NCBI GenBank assembly: GCA_050117475.1 | Contig: JASFMR010000001.1 | Span: 1-64,000, forward strand | DNA: 64,000 nucleotides | Direction: 5' to 3' | Source: Fodinibius sp050117475 | Lineage (GTDB): Bacteria > Bacteroidota > Rhodothermia > Balneolales > Balneolaceae | Part shown: one piece after another, positions 1 through 7,967 of the stretch | Layout of the letters: the number at the start of each line of letters is the position of its first letter | Numbering within the stretch: position 1 is the stretch's first letter | Notes under the pieces: generated by a model | What the model saw: the letters and a program-made list of their open reading frames with translations, nothing else | What the model was told of the DNA's origin: nothing | The model's database searches: none | Program-made: the position numbers and the translations under genes

Positions 1-991
1 CTTCATCGCCGGAATCTCCCATAATGGAACTGGTGGTGTTAGAACGACTCGAGTTGTAGTCGGTTGCAGCGGCTGCCTTGGTATCGGATTGCGGACAGGG
101 CTCCCCGTCCTCACAGTCGCCACTACCATTGTCTGCACGCCGGGTGTTTCGGGCCGCCAGGTCCCGGTGGATCACGCCACTCGAATGCAGGTGTTTGGAC
201 TTGCCGAACTTGAAGGATATGCCCACGGTTGCAAAAAAATTCGTTATGGGTGGGCTGGCTTGGCGTTGTACGTCTGGAGCCGATGCGAGCTGTGTATACA
301 TTTCCCCGGAATCATTCACTATAATCACCTTTGAAAGATCCTTTTGTGTGTAGTTGAAGCTATTGTCAGAAAACCGGTGCTGAACGCCAGTCGTTATGTT
401 GACGGTAAAACGGTCACTACCACCGGGAGTGAACTGCACTTCCAAGGCGGGGCGCAGGGCCATCGACCATTTGTGGTAGTTGGTTCCTGGTGCATAGGCT
501 GACAGTTCAAGCGGAGCTGCACCGGTTTGGAAGTTGGGGTCGTAATAACTGACGGTGATTTCGGGCGGGGCGTTGTAGGAGAGCCCCACGTCCAGGCTGC
601 TTCGGAAGTGTAGCGGGAGCCAACCCCCGAAATCGAAGCGGGGTCCGATACCGATAAAAAAGGAGCTCCATTTGTTGCCGGCGCCCTTCACGGAGGTGTA
701 GGATTCAATACCCGATGTATATTGAGCCGCCTCAAAGGCTGGCTTATACGACATGATGCCGGCTTTGAGCCCGATGCCAAAGACGCCGGGCATATAATTC
801 AGTCCCAGTTCAGTTTGCAGGGCTGCATCCCTATCAGTGTTCCCGATAAGGCCGCCGCCTAGATTAAGATCTATTGAGAATGGATGTATATTCTGCTGTG
901 CTCTACCGGACCGGGGTAAATAAAAAAGTAAGGTAATAAGGAAGATGCCTACACTGATCGCTGGTGAAAAGTAATCCCTAATTGTATCCAT
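1..991 (-). CDS. Outer-membrane beta-barrel-like protein, C-terminus cut off by window edge
   Basis: An open frame runs from an ATG at 991-989 to the window edge with no stop (330 codons seen). Residues 1 to about 32 form a signal peptide (charged start, hydrophobic run, then SGRAQ). The next 270 residues alternate polar and aromatic/Gly residues, as in a beta-barrel (SIDLNLGGGLIG, GIGLKAGIM, FIGIGPRFDFGG, NFFATVGISFKFG). After about residue 265 the sequence becomes a low-complexity Ser/Asp/Asn-rich tail with two cysteines (GDCEDGEPC), which suggests a periplasmic or linker part continuing beyond the window. No specific family recognised. GC content is higher than in the zone that follows. 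Outer-membrane location is inferred. Confidence 0.7.
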   Translation of the reverse strand, partial: MDTIRDYFSPAISVGIFLITLLFYLPRSGRAQQNIHPFSIDLNLGGGLIGNTDRDAALQTELGLNYMPGVFGIGLKAGIMSYKPAFEAAQYTSGIESYTSVKGAGNKWSSFFIGIGPRFDFGGWLPLHFRSSLDVGLSYNAPPEITVSYYDPNFQTGAAPLELSAYAPGTNYHKWSMALRPALEVQFTPGGSDRFTVNITTGVQHRFSDNSFNYTQKDLSKVIIVNDSGEMYTQLASAPDVQRQASPPITNFFATVGISFKFGKSKHLHSSGVIHRDLAARNTRRADNGSGDCEDGEPCPQSDTKAAAATDYNSSRSNTTSSIMGDSGDE

Positions 992-1428
992 TGGAAAATA
1001 TTTTGTTGAACGGCTCCCGAAAGCCCTGATTGTTTTAATCCCTATCTGTAATAGAATTAATGACATTTAAGTATAAAATGCTATTAGGGAAATTTATAAG
1101 TCCTTTTTCTTATTCTGAGGCCTTTTCAAGTTTAAATTTTAGGCCTTGAACAGTCATAATCTATCTGGGTTAATTCATATGGTTATCTACCTAATTGGTT
1201 ATTAAAATAGAATGGTTTAGCTTAATCCTATAAAATATTCAGGGTTTAGATCTCCTATGCATAATCAGAACATAACCCAGTTGCTAAAAGAGTATATATA
1301 GGCCTTGCCAGGGAGTAAGCCTTTAGTGACCTGTCTGCAACGGTGCTTTAATAATACGCGTGTTATACGCGACTTTGCGAGGGCTCTTTTTATGAGTCAT
1401 TTAAAACAGGTTATAACTAAAAATTTAT
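992..1428. other. AT-rich gene-free stretch
   Basis: No convincing open frame on either strand. Near 1365-1379 there is a short hairpin (CGCGT, loop GTTAT, ACGCG) followed further on by GAGGGCTCTTTTT. An 18-base string at 1330-1347 (CCTGTCTGCAACGGTGCT) recurs with three changes at 2300-2317. It may be decayed sequence; nothing functional can be named. Confidence 0.4.
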
Positions 1429-1875
1429 TTAGCTTTTAGTTGCATTCCCTCTCATTCCCCAGACCAATATAACAGCAACAATAACCATTGCGATTGATAA
1501 TGAAACTAACCCAAACTTAATGATACCTTCCTGCCAAGCTGGACTGAGATGATTACCTCCGGCAAGGGGCATCATTTCAGCACCGGCTCCCCAAATTCCA
1601 GCAAGTAAGGTAGTAAGCCAATTCATGAACGTTCCGAATAAAGCAAGTCCGTATGCCCATTTTAAAGAGCGTATCGACAAGTGCAACTTTGGCCAGACAA
1701 TTCCAATTATTATTAATAGCATACCATTCATTGTTCCTTCAAGGTGGCTTGAGAGTCCCATGCGTGGGTTTTCCATTGCTGGAATTGCAAAGCCCGTCAG
1801 CAAACCTAGCAATAGTAGTATGATCCCGAATTTTATTAATTTTCGACTGAGTTGTAGCTGATAATCATTGTTCAT
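1429..1875 (-). CDS. HabA-like (hydroxylamino)benzene mutase / styrene-oxide-isomerase-type membrane protein
   Basis: A 148-residue polytopic protein with four hydrophobic segments, at about residues 14-32, 48-62, 74-94 and 115-140. The segment NPRMGLSSHLEGTMNG between helices 1 and 2 and WGAGAEMMPLAGG before helix 4 resemble hydroxylaminobenzene mutases (HabA/HabB), small membrane proteins that rearrange N-phenylhydroxylamine to aminophenol and are distant relatives of styrene oxide isomerase. Length matches that family (about 135-165). It stands alone between long AT-rich gaps, with no aromatic-degradation genes nearby, so the natural substrate is unknown. Family assignment is by motif memory; function is inference. 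Confidence 0.6.
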   Translation of the reverse strand: MNNDYQLQLSRKLIKFGIILLLLGLLTGFAIPAMENPRMGLSSHLEGTMNGMLLIIIGIVWPKLHLSIRSLKWAYGLALFGTFMNWLTTLLAGIWGAGAEMMPLAGGNHLSPAWQEGIIKFGLVSLSIAMVIVAVILVWGMRGNATKS

Positions 1876-2459
1876 TTCTATTTTATATTAATTCCCAAAT
1901 TTTTTTATGACTAAGCATACCTGCAGTACTTATCGGAATTCCCAATATTCCGCTTTAACGTTTACCCAATCTAACAAATCTTGTCCTGCCGAACATCCAA
2001 GTACGCCAGAGAATTAAAGATCAAAGAAAACGGTAGCTATTCTTCCGGCTAGTCTACTAGACTATATATGCCCGGCTCGGATGCAACAAGCAGTAAATGT
2101 GTCCTTGGACACCTCATTTCCCAGAAATTGGTGATAATTGTTTGGTGGGATTACAGTAGCTTAGAATATCCATGCATTTTATTACGTAACCTGAATCTAT
2201 TAGAAGCTGGAAATTTCCGGCTGGAATGCTATTTAGGTTTTATCATAGTCGGCAGGGGACTGATTCAAGCGTTGGGATCTAAGTGTATCTGCGGATTAGC
2301 CTGTCTGCCGCCGTGCTGATATTCTCAATATGAGAGACGGTCTTGTACATCTCAACTCGGGAGGGTAATCTAATGTTAGAATATAGGGAGCTAACCGTAT
2401 GTTTTTACATTCTCTTTATATCGGTTCTTGATAGCGGCCAAGCCAACTTTTGTTAAAAA
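1876..2459. other. AT-rich gene-free stretch with small palindromes
   Basis: No supportable gene; the one 83-codon frame on the plus strand has no family features. Two short perfect inverted repeats are visible: AGTCTA-C-TAGACT at 2051-2063 and GTGTCC-TT-GGACAC at 2099-2112. The stretch ends next to the peroxiredoxin stop with TTTTTAAC on the minus strand and, 60 bases on, GGTTAGC, which weakly resembles outer boxes of an attC site but lacks the inner complementary arms. Confidence 0.4.
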
Positions 2460-3059
2460 CTACAATCCTTTTATAATTGCTAATGCCTTTTTTACATGTC
2501 CGTCAGGTGTGATTTGATCTCTTTTTGACGAAAATGTGGCTATAATTATCCCCTTTTTATCAATAATAAATGTGGTTCTTGGGATAAAACCGTGAGTGAC
2601 CTGCTTGCCTCGTACATCCTTAACTCCGGGCTGGGGAGGCATTAAAGTTAGGCCGTAGGTTGCAGCGATTTTGCCTTCTGGGTCGGAAGCTACCGGGAAT
2701 TTTCCGGCACAGTAATTCGAATCAGATGAGAATGCATTCAGACGCTGAATATTATCTGCAGATAAACCGATAATGGTAGCTCCCGCCGCAGTAAACTTGT
2801 CCTCGAGTTCAGCAAAGGTATGCGCCTCCAAATCACACCCTCCTGTGTAAGCAGCCGGGTAGAAGTAGAGCACAACTGGTCCCTTGTCCAAAGCTTTTTT
2901 TAGTGAAAATTCAAATTCACTTCCAGCCTGGCTGGCCTTGGCGGTAAACATAGGGGCTGGAGTTCCTTTTGATATCATTGATTGGGCAAAACCGGGCAAG
3001 GAAATAAAGAGGCAAAAACCGAAGACTAATACGGGGAAAATGCAATACTCCTTGAACAT
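2460..3059 (-). CDS. Exported peroxiredoxin (AhpC/TSA, PrxQ/Bcp-related)
   Basis: Thiol peroxidase of the thioredoxin fold, 199 residues with a signal peptide (residues 1-26, ending LPGFAQ), so it should act in the periplasm or on the envelope. The peroxidatic motif is FYPAAYTGGCDLE with Cys75. The resolving Cys that Bcp/PrxQ proteins carry five residues later is His80, so a 1-Cys mechanism, or use of Cys117, is likely. RTTFIID near residue 161 is the conserved Arg-containing strand. The gene is isolated (gaps of over 150 bases on both sides) in the AT-rich zone. Reducing partner unknown. Confidence 0.85.
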   Translation of the reverse strand: MFKEYCIFPVLVFGFCLFISLPGFAQSMISKGTPAPMFTAKASQAGSEFEFSLKKALDKGPVVLYFYPAAYTGGCDLEAHTFAELEDKFTAAGATIIGLSADNIQRLNAFSSDSNYCAGKFPVASDPEGKIAATYGLTLMPPQPGVKDVRGKQVTHGFIPRTTFIIDKKGIIIATFSSKRDQITPDGHVKKALAIIKGL

Positions 3060-3218
3060 AACGGACTTTTAAGGATACTTAGAATTTATTAACAACCTTA
3101 CAATAATCGGACAATAAAATCAACGGGTGAATTTTACATTTCGCTTCAAACCCTTTTAACAAACGAGTGAGCAAAGATACCATTCCCTTGAAGCCCTGGT
3201 TACTCTAGTGTTTAATCT

Positions 3219-5001
3219 TTAAGGTCGACCGAATGAATGAGAAGCAGTTATGTGATCAAAATAAATAAGTGCATCAAAAGATGTTGTCAAGGCCTGTTTT
3301 TTATAAGGCAAATCTTCCGCAACGGAACCGATGCTTCTAAATAATTTTGGTGATGCAAGCCATTTACCATCTTTATCATTATTGGCCCTGCGCAGGTCGA
3401 GGGCAAGTTTAGGAACATCCAATTGATGCAAAACATATTCTACTGAACCCTTCATAGGAGCTGGTGCGGGAAAACTCTTAACCGGCTTTGTTGGGCCCAA
3501 TACTGCGGAATAGTTACCTTCACCAAAAGCAAAGGCAACAGGCCTGTATTTGTTTTCAAAGTAGATATTTAGATAATGTCCCATATTATTTGACCCCCGG
3601 CCAATATGATCATTATGCGCCCAAACGATAGTTTTGGAATTTGATGAATGGTGGTCAACAATCCATTTTATATTTTCAGCCATGCTTTTATCCCGTGTTT
3701 TACCAATACCCAAGAATCTGGCAATAGATTGTTCTACAATCCTGGCATTTTGAATTGCCCACTCTACCTGCACATTGTCGAACCTGTTAAGATAGGTGCT
3801 CATATTTTCTCGCAAATGCGAAAACACGCTCATGGAATTGCGATATAATGTGTCGAGCTTATGTTGAGACATACCCCGCATACTATCTGGTCCACTTAGC
3901 AACTGATAATTATGATTTAATTTGGCCAAATATGAGGGATTCGCGCGGTTAATGAATGCTCTCACACTGTCGGCAGCTACCTTGGGGTACTGCATATCAC
4001 ATCCCCAAAATTCAATTTGTCCCTTACCTGACAGATTATAGGTTCGCATCCATTTCAGGAGGTTTAAAACTTCTTCTGTATTCCAGGTCCAGAAATGAAG
4101 ATTCGCCAACAGTTTTTTAGGGTAGCCTTTGCCGTACAGGACATATTGGTTGATAGCTCGGGCCTCCGGCATGCTGGCTTCTATAACAAACACCGTGGTA
4201 TCATTTTGCGATACGATCCATTTTGTTAATCGATGTTTCATACGGAAGAAATCGCGTGACCCATGCGTATTTTCACCTAGTCCAATAATACCTGCATCAT
4301 TAAAAAGTGGGTGCAGCTTTTTTTAGATCTGTAAACGTAGCATCCGGATTATCCGTAGCTAAAGGAATAATTTTCTTTTTTAACCAACGTATCTCTTTTT
4401 TACTTGCCAACCATAGTTTCTGAGAGGATGGGGCATACTTTGCACCATTAATTAAAATTTCTACATCATCGAACCAAGCTTTGCCATTCCCTTTTTGATA
4501 CATCTGTATAAAAGCAATTTTGGCAGATTCCTTAATCTTCAAATCAGCAGTATATTTTTTCCAGTCTGAGCTTCCATGCACACCTTAATTTGGTAATTTA
4601 AGCTGATTGATGAGCTTTTGATTTTTGTCAAATACAAAAAACCTGACCATGGCTTCTCCCTTGGTGATTTTTTGTGTACGTATCCAAACAGACACCTTAA
4701 GGCTATTACCTTGAATAAGTTTTACAGGAATATGTTGCATACTTATACCAAAGCCTTTTATATCATTATTTAAGGCATGGCTTTCCAAGCTAAACCTGCC
4801 GGAATGTGAAACTAGTGAATCGATAGAAAGTCGGTGTCTTTTCCAAACATTGGTCCAACCGAAGGCAGCTTGAGGATTGACAATACTCGGTTTATCAAAT
4901 CCAAGGTTCCTAATTCTTTGGGCTTGAACGAATTGTAATACAGAAAGATTAAGACTTAATATGATTATTAAGGAACCAGTAACTTTCTTCATCTCTAACA
5001 A
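3219..5001 (-). pseudogene. Erythromycin esterase family protein, broken by a nonsense codon and a frameshift
   Basis: Three consecutive minus-strand frames together give one protein: a signal peptide (MKKVTGSLIIILSLNLSVLQ, inside 4585-5001), an N-terminal beta-sandwich-like region, then an erythromycin esterase domain (IIGLGENTHGSRDFFRMKHR; FWTWNTEEVLNLLKWMR). Lesion 1: an in-frame TAA at 4585-4587 between LKLPN and GVHGSSDW, explained by one CAA-to-TAA change. Lesion 2: a +1 shift at a run of seven T (plus strand) at 4318-4324; removing one base joins DLKK to LHPLFNDAGIIGLGENTH in frame. The catalytic half (3219-4241) is intact but has no own signal or start region. Family proteins open macrolide lactones, though many homologues have unknown substrates. 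Two lesions argue against a single sequencing error. Confidence 0.85.
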
Positions 5002-5030
5002 TTTTATTAAGAATGCTCAAGTATCTTAGG

Positions 5031-5106
5031 GTATAACGATCAAATTCAGCCGACGGCCGCTGGCGTGCGTAGCCAATGGACGGTCGGCTGGAATAAACTG
5101 TTAGCT
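5031..5106 (-). other. attC-like integron recombination site
   Basis: A 76-base imperfect palindrome directly at the stop of the SnoaL-like gene. Read on the minus strand it starts AGCTAAC (the TAA is the gene's stop codon) and ends GTTATAC, matching the R'' and R' core boxes RYYYAAC and GTTRRRY. Inner arms are CAGCCGAC at 5047-5054 and GTCGGCTG at 5083-5090; beyond them ATT pairs with AAT only if G5091 is left unpaired, the extrahelical base typical of attC. TGGC/GCCA continue the stem toward the loop. CCAGCCGAC resembles the arms of common integron cassettes. Seen directly; activity is inferred and no integrase gene is in the window. Confidence 0.8.
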
Positions 5107-5523
5107 TTCAATTTGGCTCTTCTTCAGAGCAGATGCAATGAGCCGGTTACAACCGAACCAACCCCAATAAATTCTATGATTCGTAATCTTATGGTCAAAA
5201 ATCTGCATGACTTCAAGAATATCGATTTGGTCGCCTTCAGGAGTTTTTCGCGGGTATTCCCAAATGAGAGTGTCGCCGTTTATAAAATATTGGCCTGTTC
5301 GATACCAACGAACCAGGTCGTTAGGCCTTCGTTTAGTTCCTTCTTCCAAGAAACGAACAATCTCTGACCGCCCTCGAAGAATGCCCGAATCCTGGTCTAG
5401 GATGGCTGGCACCAATGGGCTTTCAAAGATGGCATCCTCAGCATACAAATTGATGAGAGATGGAACATCCCGGCCTTTGGCATATTTGTGCCACTTATCA
5501 TAGATGATTTCAAACTCGTTCAT
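5101..5523 (-). CDS. SnoaL-like / NTF2-fold protein in an integron-type cassette
   Basis: A 140-residue protein of the SnoaL-like NTF2 fold: EFEIIYDKWHKYAKGRDVPSLI, AEDAIFESP, GRSEIVRFLEEG and GDTLIWEYPR follow the usual helix-helix-strand pattern; ILEVMQIFDHKITNHRIYWG is the C-terminal strand pair. Members are small hydrolases, isomerases or ligand binders; no catalytic set can be named. I start at the ATG at 5523 because GGAGAA lies just upstream; a 10-codon extension to 5553 is possible but would cross the putative cassette boundary GTTAACC (5544-5538). The stop codon lies inside the attC site. NTF2-fold proteins are common cassette cargo. Codon use is AT-richer than in the flanking housekeeping genes. 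Confidence 0.8.
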   Translation of the reverse strand: MNEFEIIYDKWHKYAKGRDVPSLINLYAEDAIFESPLVPAILDQDSGILRGRSEIVRFLEEGTKRRPNDLVRWYRTGQYFINGDTLIWEYPRKTPEGDQIDILEVMQIFDHKITNHRIYWGWFGCNRLIASALKKSQIES

Positions 5524-5615
5524 ATTTCTCCAATGAAGGTTAACGATTAGCACTTAACCTGTAGGTGCCAAGGTGTTGAAATTATTTACAAATAATAGGT
5601 TAACTAATAAATAGG

Positions 5616-5721
5616 AAGTGGGCAAGAACAGATGCTAGGCTTGTCCACTTAATGCGCTGGATCTTTTCAGATAGGAGGTCCTCACCCAATTATCACCCGT
5701 AAGTAATCTAAAGAGGACCTC
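5616..5721. repeat. Two adjacent inverted repeats
   Basis: First, AAGTGGGCAAG (5616-5626) pairs with CTTGTCCACTT (5640-5650) around a 13-base loop, with one G-T pair. It is preceded by GTTAAC and followed by AATGCGCTGGAT, which could be a decayed attC outer box, but this is weak. Second, GAGGTCCTC (5675-5683) pairs with GAGGACCTC (5713-5721) across 29 bases. Neither is followed by a clean T-run. Role unknown. Confidence 0.4.
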
Positions 5722-5730
5722 ATGAATGTA

Positions 5731-6292
5731 CTTGTTTAACTTCTTTATCCAGGTTGTGATAAATTGGAGATATTCTTTTCGAATCCATCCTGTTTCGGGA
5801 TTACCCATTGCATGTCCAGAGTTTTTAAAACCTTGACAGTTATATTTTTGCCTTCAAGCGTTTGTTGAATTTTTCTTACGTTTTGTAAACTTGCCTATAC
5901 CGATGCATTAGTATACTTACCTCCAAAAATTATTAGAGAGGAGCGGGACTATAAGCACCGTTTTTTTTCCACCAAACAGGACGCCTCGTCTTGGCTCTTC
6001 TGGAATAAAATGTAGTAACAAGCGGTACAAAAACTTGTGGTACTCCGCGTGCTCGAACATCATTGTAAATTTCAAATTTTAGCTGATCATTGAAGGTAAC
6101 AGCGCTACCAGAAACATCTATTACAAAATCTGTGTCACTGAGTTTTGTAGCAGCAAGTGGTGCAATAGCTCCCCCCTGACTGAATCCAATAAAGCCTACG
6201 TTCAGTGAATCGGCAATATCCAATTCTTCTACTTTCTGCGGAATGGTTATAAGTAAATAAGAATCAATTTTTTCCAATTCATACATGGGCAT
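5731..6292 (-). pseudogene. Alpha/beta hydrolase remnant
   Basis: The longest frame (5933-6292) has the nucleophile elbow GFIGFSQGGAIAPLAA and an Asp/Ser segment typical of prolyl-oligopeptidase-like or dienelactone-type hydrolases, then ends early. Downstream in other frames are FGGKYTNASV, a TAG stop, ASLQNVRKIQQTLEGKNITVKV and, after another shift, GFKNSGHAMGNPETGWIRKEYLQFITTW. Together these reconstruct the usual C-terminus with the catalytic His (GHAMG). At least two frameshifts and one in-frame stop are therefore present. No N-terminal domain could be recognised upstream of 6292, so the front is also lost. Clearly non-functional. Confidence 0.75.
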
Positions 6293-6534
6293 ATAAAAAG
6301 TTACAGGAGTGGGAAAAGCATTAAGAGCATTATGTTAATGATTCAGTACACGGGTAGTAGGGCATATAGTTGTACAATTTTGTAAAGGGAAGATCGTAGG
6401 AAGGGACTTTCTGCTTTACCAAAATGTTTTTTATAGGTTTATAAAAGCATATTTAATGAATGTTAGCAACCTGTACAGGAAAGTACTACTGTTATAAACT
6501 TTATTCGTATGTAAGTTGGCCATATAACTTCGTT

Positions 6535-6993
6535 TTACGCCGTCTCTTTTTGTAATTCTGTCTTCCCTGCAACCAGCACAAAGCCGATAATGACCAAGAG
6601 GATCAGCACTGAATTCCGAATGAGCGTAAACTCGGTGCCGCCGCCCACACTGAAGGCCCCGAAACAACCGCAGTTCTCTACGTTCATCCCGTTTAAGTAA
6701 AAATAGGAGAGGGAGGAAGTAAAACTGAGTAGCATGACTAGCGAGCCTGCAAGGGCGGTCTTTAGATAGCGTCCCCACAGCAACAGGCCGGCCAGTATTA
6801 GCTCCACCACGGAAGTGCCGAGCACGATTATCTGCTTGTATTCGATCAGCCAGAAAAATTTGGTGGCCATCAGTTCCACCAGGTACTGCGCATCGGAGCT
6901 GTTGATGAACTTCCCAACGCTCGAAACTAAGAAGAGGAGCCCCAGGATGACCCGGATCGTGGTAATGGCAATGCGTCTGTTCTTGGTGTTCAT
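6535..6993 (-). CDS. MauE/DoxX-type membrane protein
   Basis: 152 residues with four transmembrane helices (about residues 10-28, 52-73, 78-97 and 124-142). The start (IRVILGLLFLVSSVGKFIN) and the NCGCFG motif before helix 4 are typical of the MauE branch of the DoxX-like superfamily, which is associated with supplying or handling disulfides and electrons during maturation of periplasmic proteins. The two cysteines of NCGCFG are the likely redox pair. No partner thioredoxin or Mau enzyme gene is adjacent. Divergent from the epimerase gene that starts 80 bases away. Family reasonably sure, role uncertain. Confidence 0.75.
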   Translation of the reverse strand: MNTKNRRIAITTIRVILGLLFLVSSVGKFINSSDAQYLVELMATKFFWLIEYKQIIVLGTSVVELILAGLLLWGRYLKTALAGSLVMLLSFTSSLSYFYLNGMNVENCGCFGAFSVGGGTEFTLIRNSVLILLVIIGFVLVAGKTELQKETA

Positions 6994-7073
6994 TATTTTA
7001 AGGATCTTTTGTGGAATGTTTGATCATTTTTTAATGTAATGGATTACCATCTAAATACAGAAACAGAATTTCT

Positions 7074-7967
7074 ATGGATATTTTTATTACCGGGGGTACC
7101 GGCTTTATTGGTTCGTATCTGAGAACAATGCTGCTGCGCGAAGGGCACCTGTTGAGTATCCTGACGCGTAAACCTGCAAAATATGCTGGTGAGGAAGCTA
7201 AAAACCAGCGATTTGTCTCATGGGATGAGGATCTTGTGGCTGAGATGGACCGTGCCGACGCGGTCATCAACCTGGCCGGCTCGTCTATTTTCGGGCGGTG
7301 GACCGACGCTATGAAGAAGAAAATCTATTCGAGCCGTATCGATACCACCATCAAGATTGTGGAGGCGATCGAACAGGCTTCCAACCGGCCCTCGGTGATG
7401 GTCTCGGCTTCGGCGGCCAATTACTACCGCGACGGCGGGGACCGTGTGCTGGATGAGTCGGCCGAAGCGGGCAACAACTTTCTGGCCAAAGTCTGTATCG
7501 AATGGGAGAAAGCGGCACGTCCGGTAACGGGCCTCGGGGTTCGGTTGGCTATTCCGCGCATCGGAGTGGTACTGGAAAGGGACGGGGGCGCCCTGCAGCA
7601 GATGCTGTTACCCTTTAAATTTTTTATGGGAGGATCGGTAGGCAGCGGTGACCAGTATTTCCCCTGGATCCATATGCTCGATTTGTGCCGGGGATTGACG
7701 TACCCTTTAGAGAAGGAGGCATTTGAGGGTGCTTATAACTTGAATGCTCCCAACCCGGTGAAGATGGATGAATTTGCCCGGATCCTGGGTGAACAGCTTC
7801 AGCGCCCGGCCTTTTTTAGGATGCCGGAGTTCGTCGTAGAGGCAGTCTTGGGGGAAGCGGCTCTACCCATTCTGGCCAGCCTGCGCATGCAGCCCAAGAA
7901 GTTACAGCAGCACGGTTATGAATTCCGGTTCGAATACCTTGAAGAAGCTCTGGGTGAAATTGTATAA
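7074..7967 (+). CDS. TIGR01777-family NAD(P)-dependent epimerase (SDR39U1/YfcH type)
   Basis: A 297-residue extended short-chain dehydrogenase. The nucleotide-binding motif GGTGFIGSYL is at residues 7-16, and VINLAGSSIFGRWTDAMKK is the family signature that follows it. SASAANYYRDGG replaces the usual YxxxK region, and FFMGGSVGSGDQYFPWIH is the typical second half, with a C-terminal DUF1731-like end (LRMQPKKLQQHGYEFRF). The substrate of this family is not established. Start is ATG with TAT just before it. No operon partner: the neighbour upstream is divergent and the one downstream is convergent. Confidence 0.9.
   Translation: MDIFITGGTGFIGSYLRTMLLREGHLLSILTRKPAKYAGEEAKNQRFVSWDEDLVAEMDRADAVINLAGSSIFGRWTDAMKKKIYSSRIDTTIKIVEAIEQASNRPSVMVSASAANYYRDGGDRVLDESAEAGNNFLAKVCIEWEKAARPVTGLGVRLAIPRIGVVLERDGGALQQMLLPFKFFMGGSVGSGDQYFPWIHMLDLCRGLTYPLEKEAFEGAYNLNAPNPVKMDEFARILGEQLQRPAFFRMPEFVVEAVLGEAALPILASLRMQPKKLQQHGYEFRFEYLEEALGEIV

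Noticed and set aside
150..190. The string VIHRDLAARNT in the truncated outer-membrane protein matches the tyrosine-kinase catalytic loop HRDLAARN
   Set aside because: No glycine loop, Lys-Glu pair or DFG motif surrounds it; it sits after a beta-barrel in a low-complexity tail, so chance is the better explanation.
1271..1376. ATAAC...GTTAT boxes near 1271 and 1367 as another attC
   Set aside because: The inner GTTGC/GCAAC arms are placed asymmetrically (about 3 versus 20 bases from the outer boxes), unlike any attC.
2068..2319. An 83-codon plus-strand frame in the gap before the peroxiredoxin gene
   Set aside because: No ribosome site, no family pattern, and odd residue composition; treated as random open frame.
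2390..2457. AGCTAAC ... GTTAAAA around the peroxiredoxin stop as an attC
   Set aside because: Outer boxes fit, but there are no complementary inner arms; kept only as a remark.
3100..3200. GCTTCAA / TTGAAGC pair after the esterase pseudogene as an attC or terminator
   Set aside because: No outer core boxes and no T-run; spacing of about 45 bases is uninformative.
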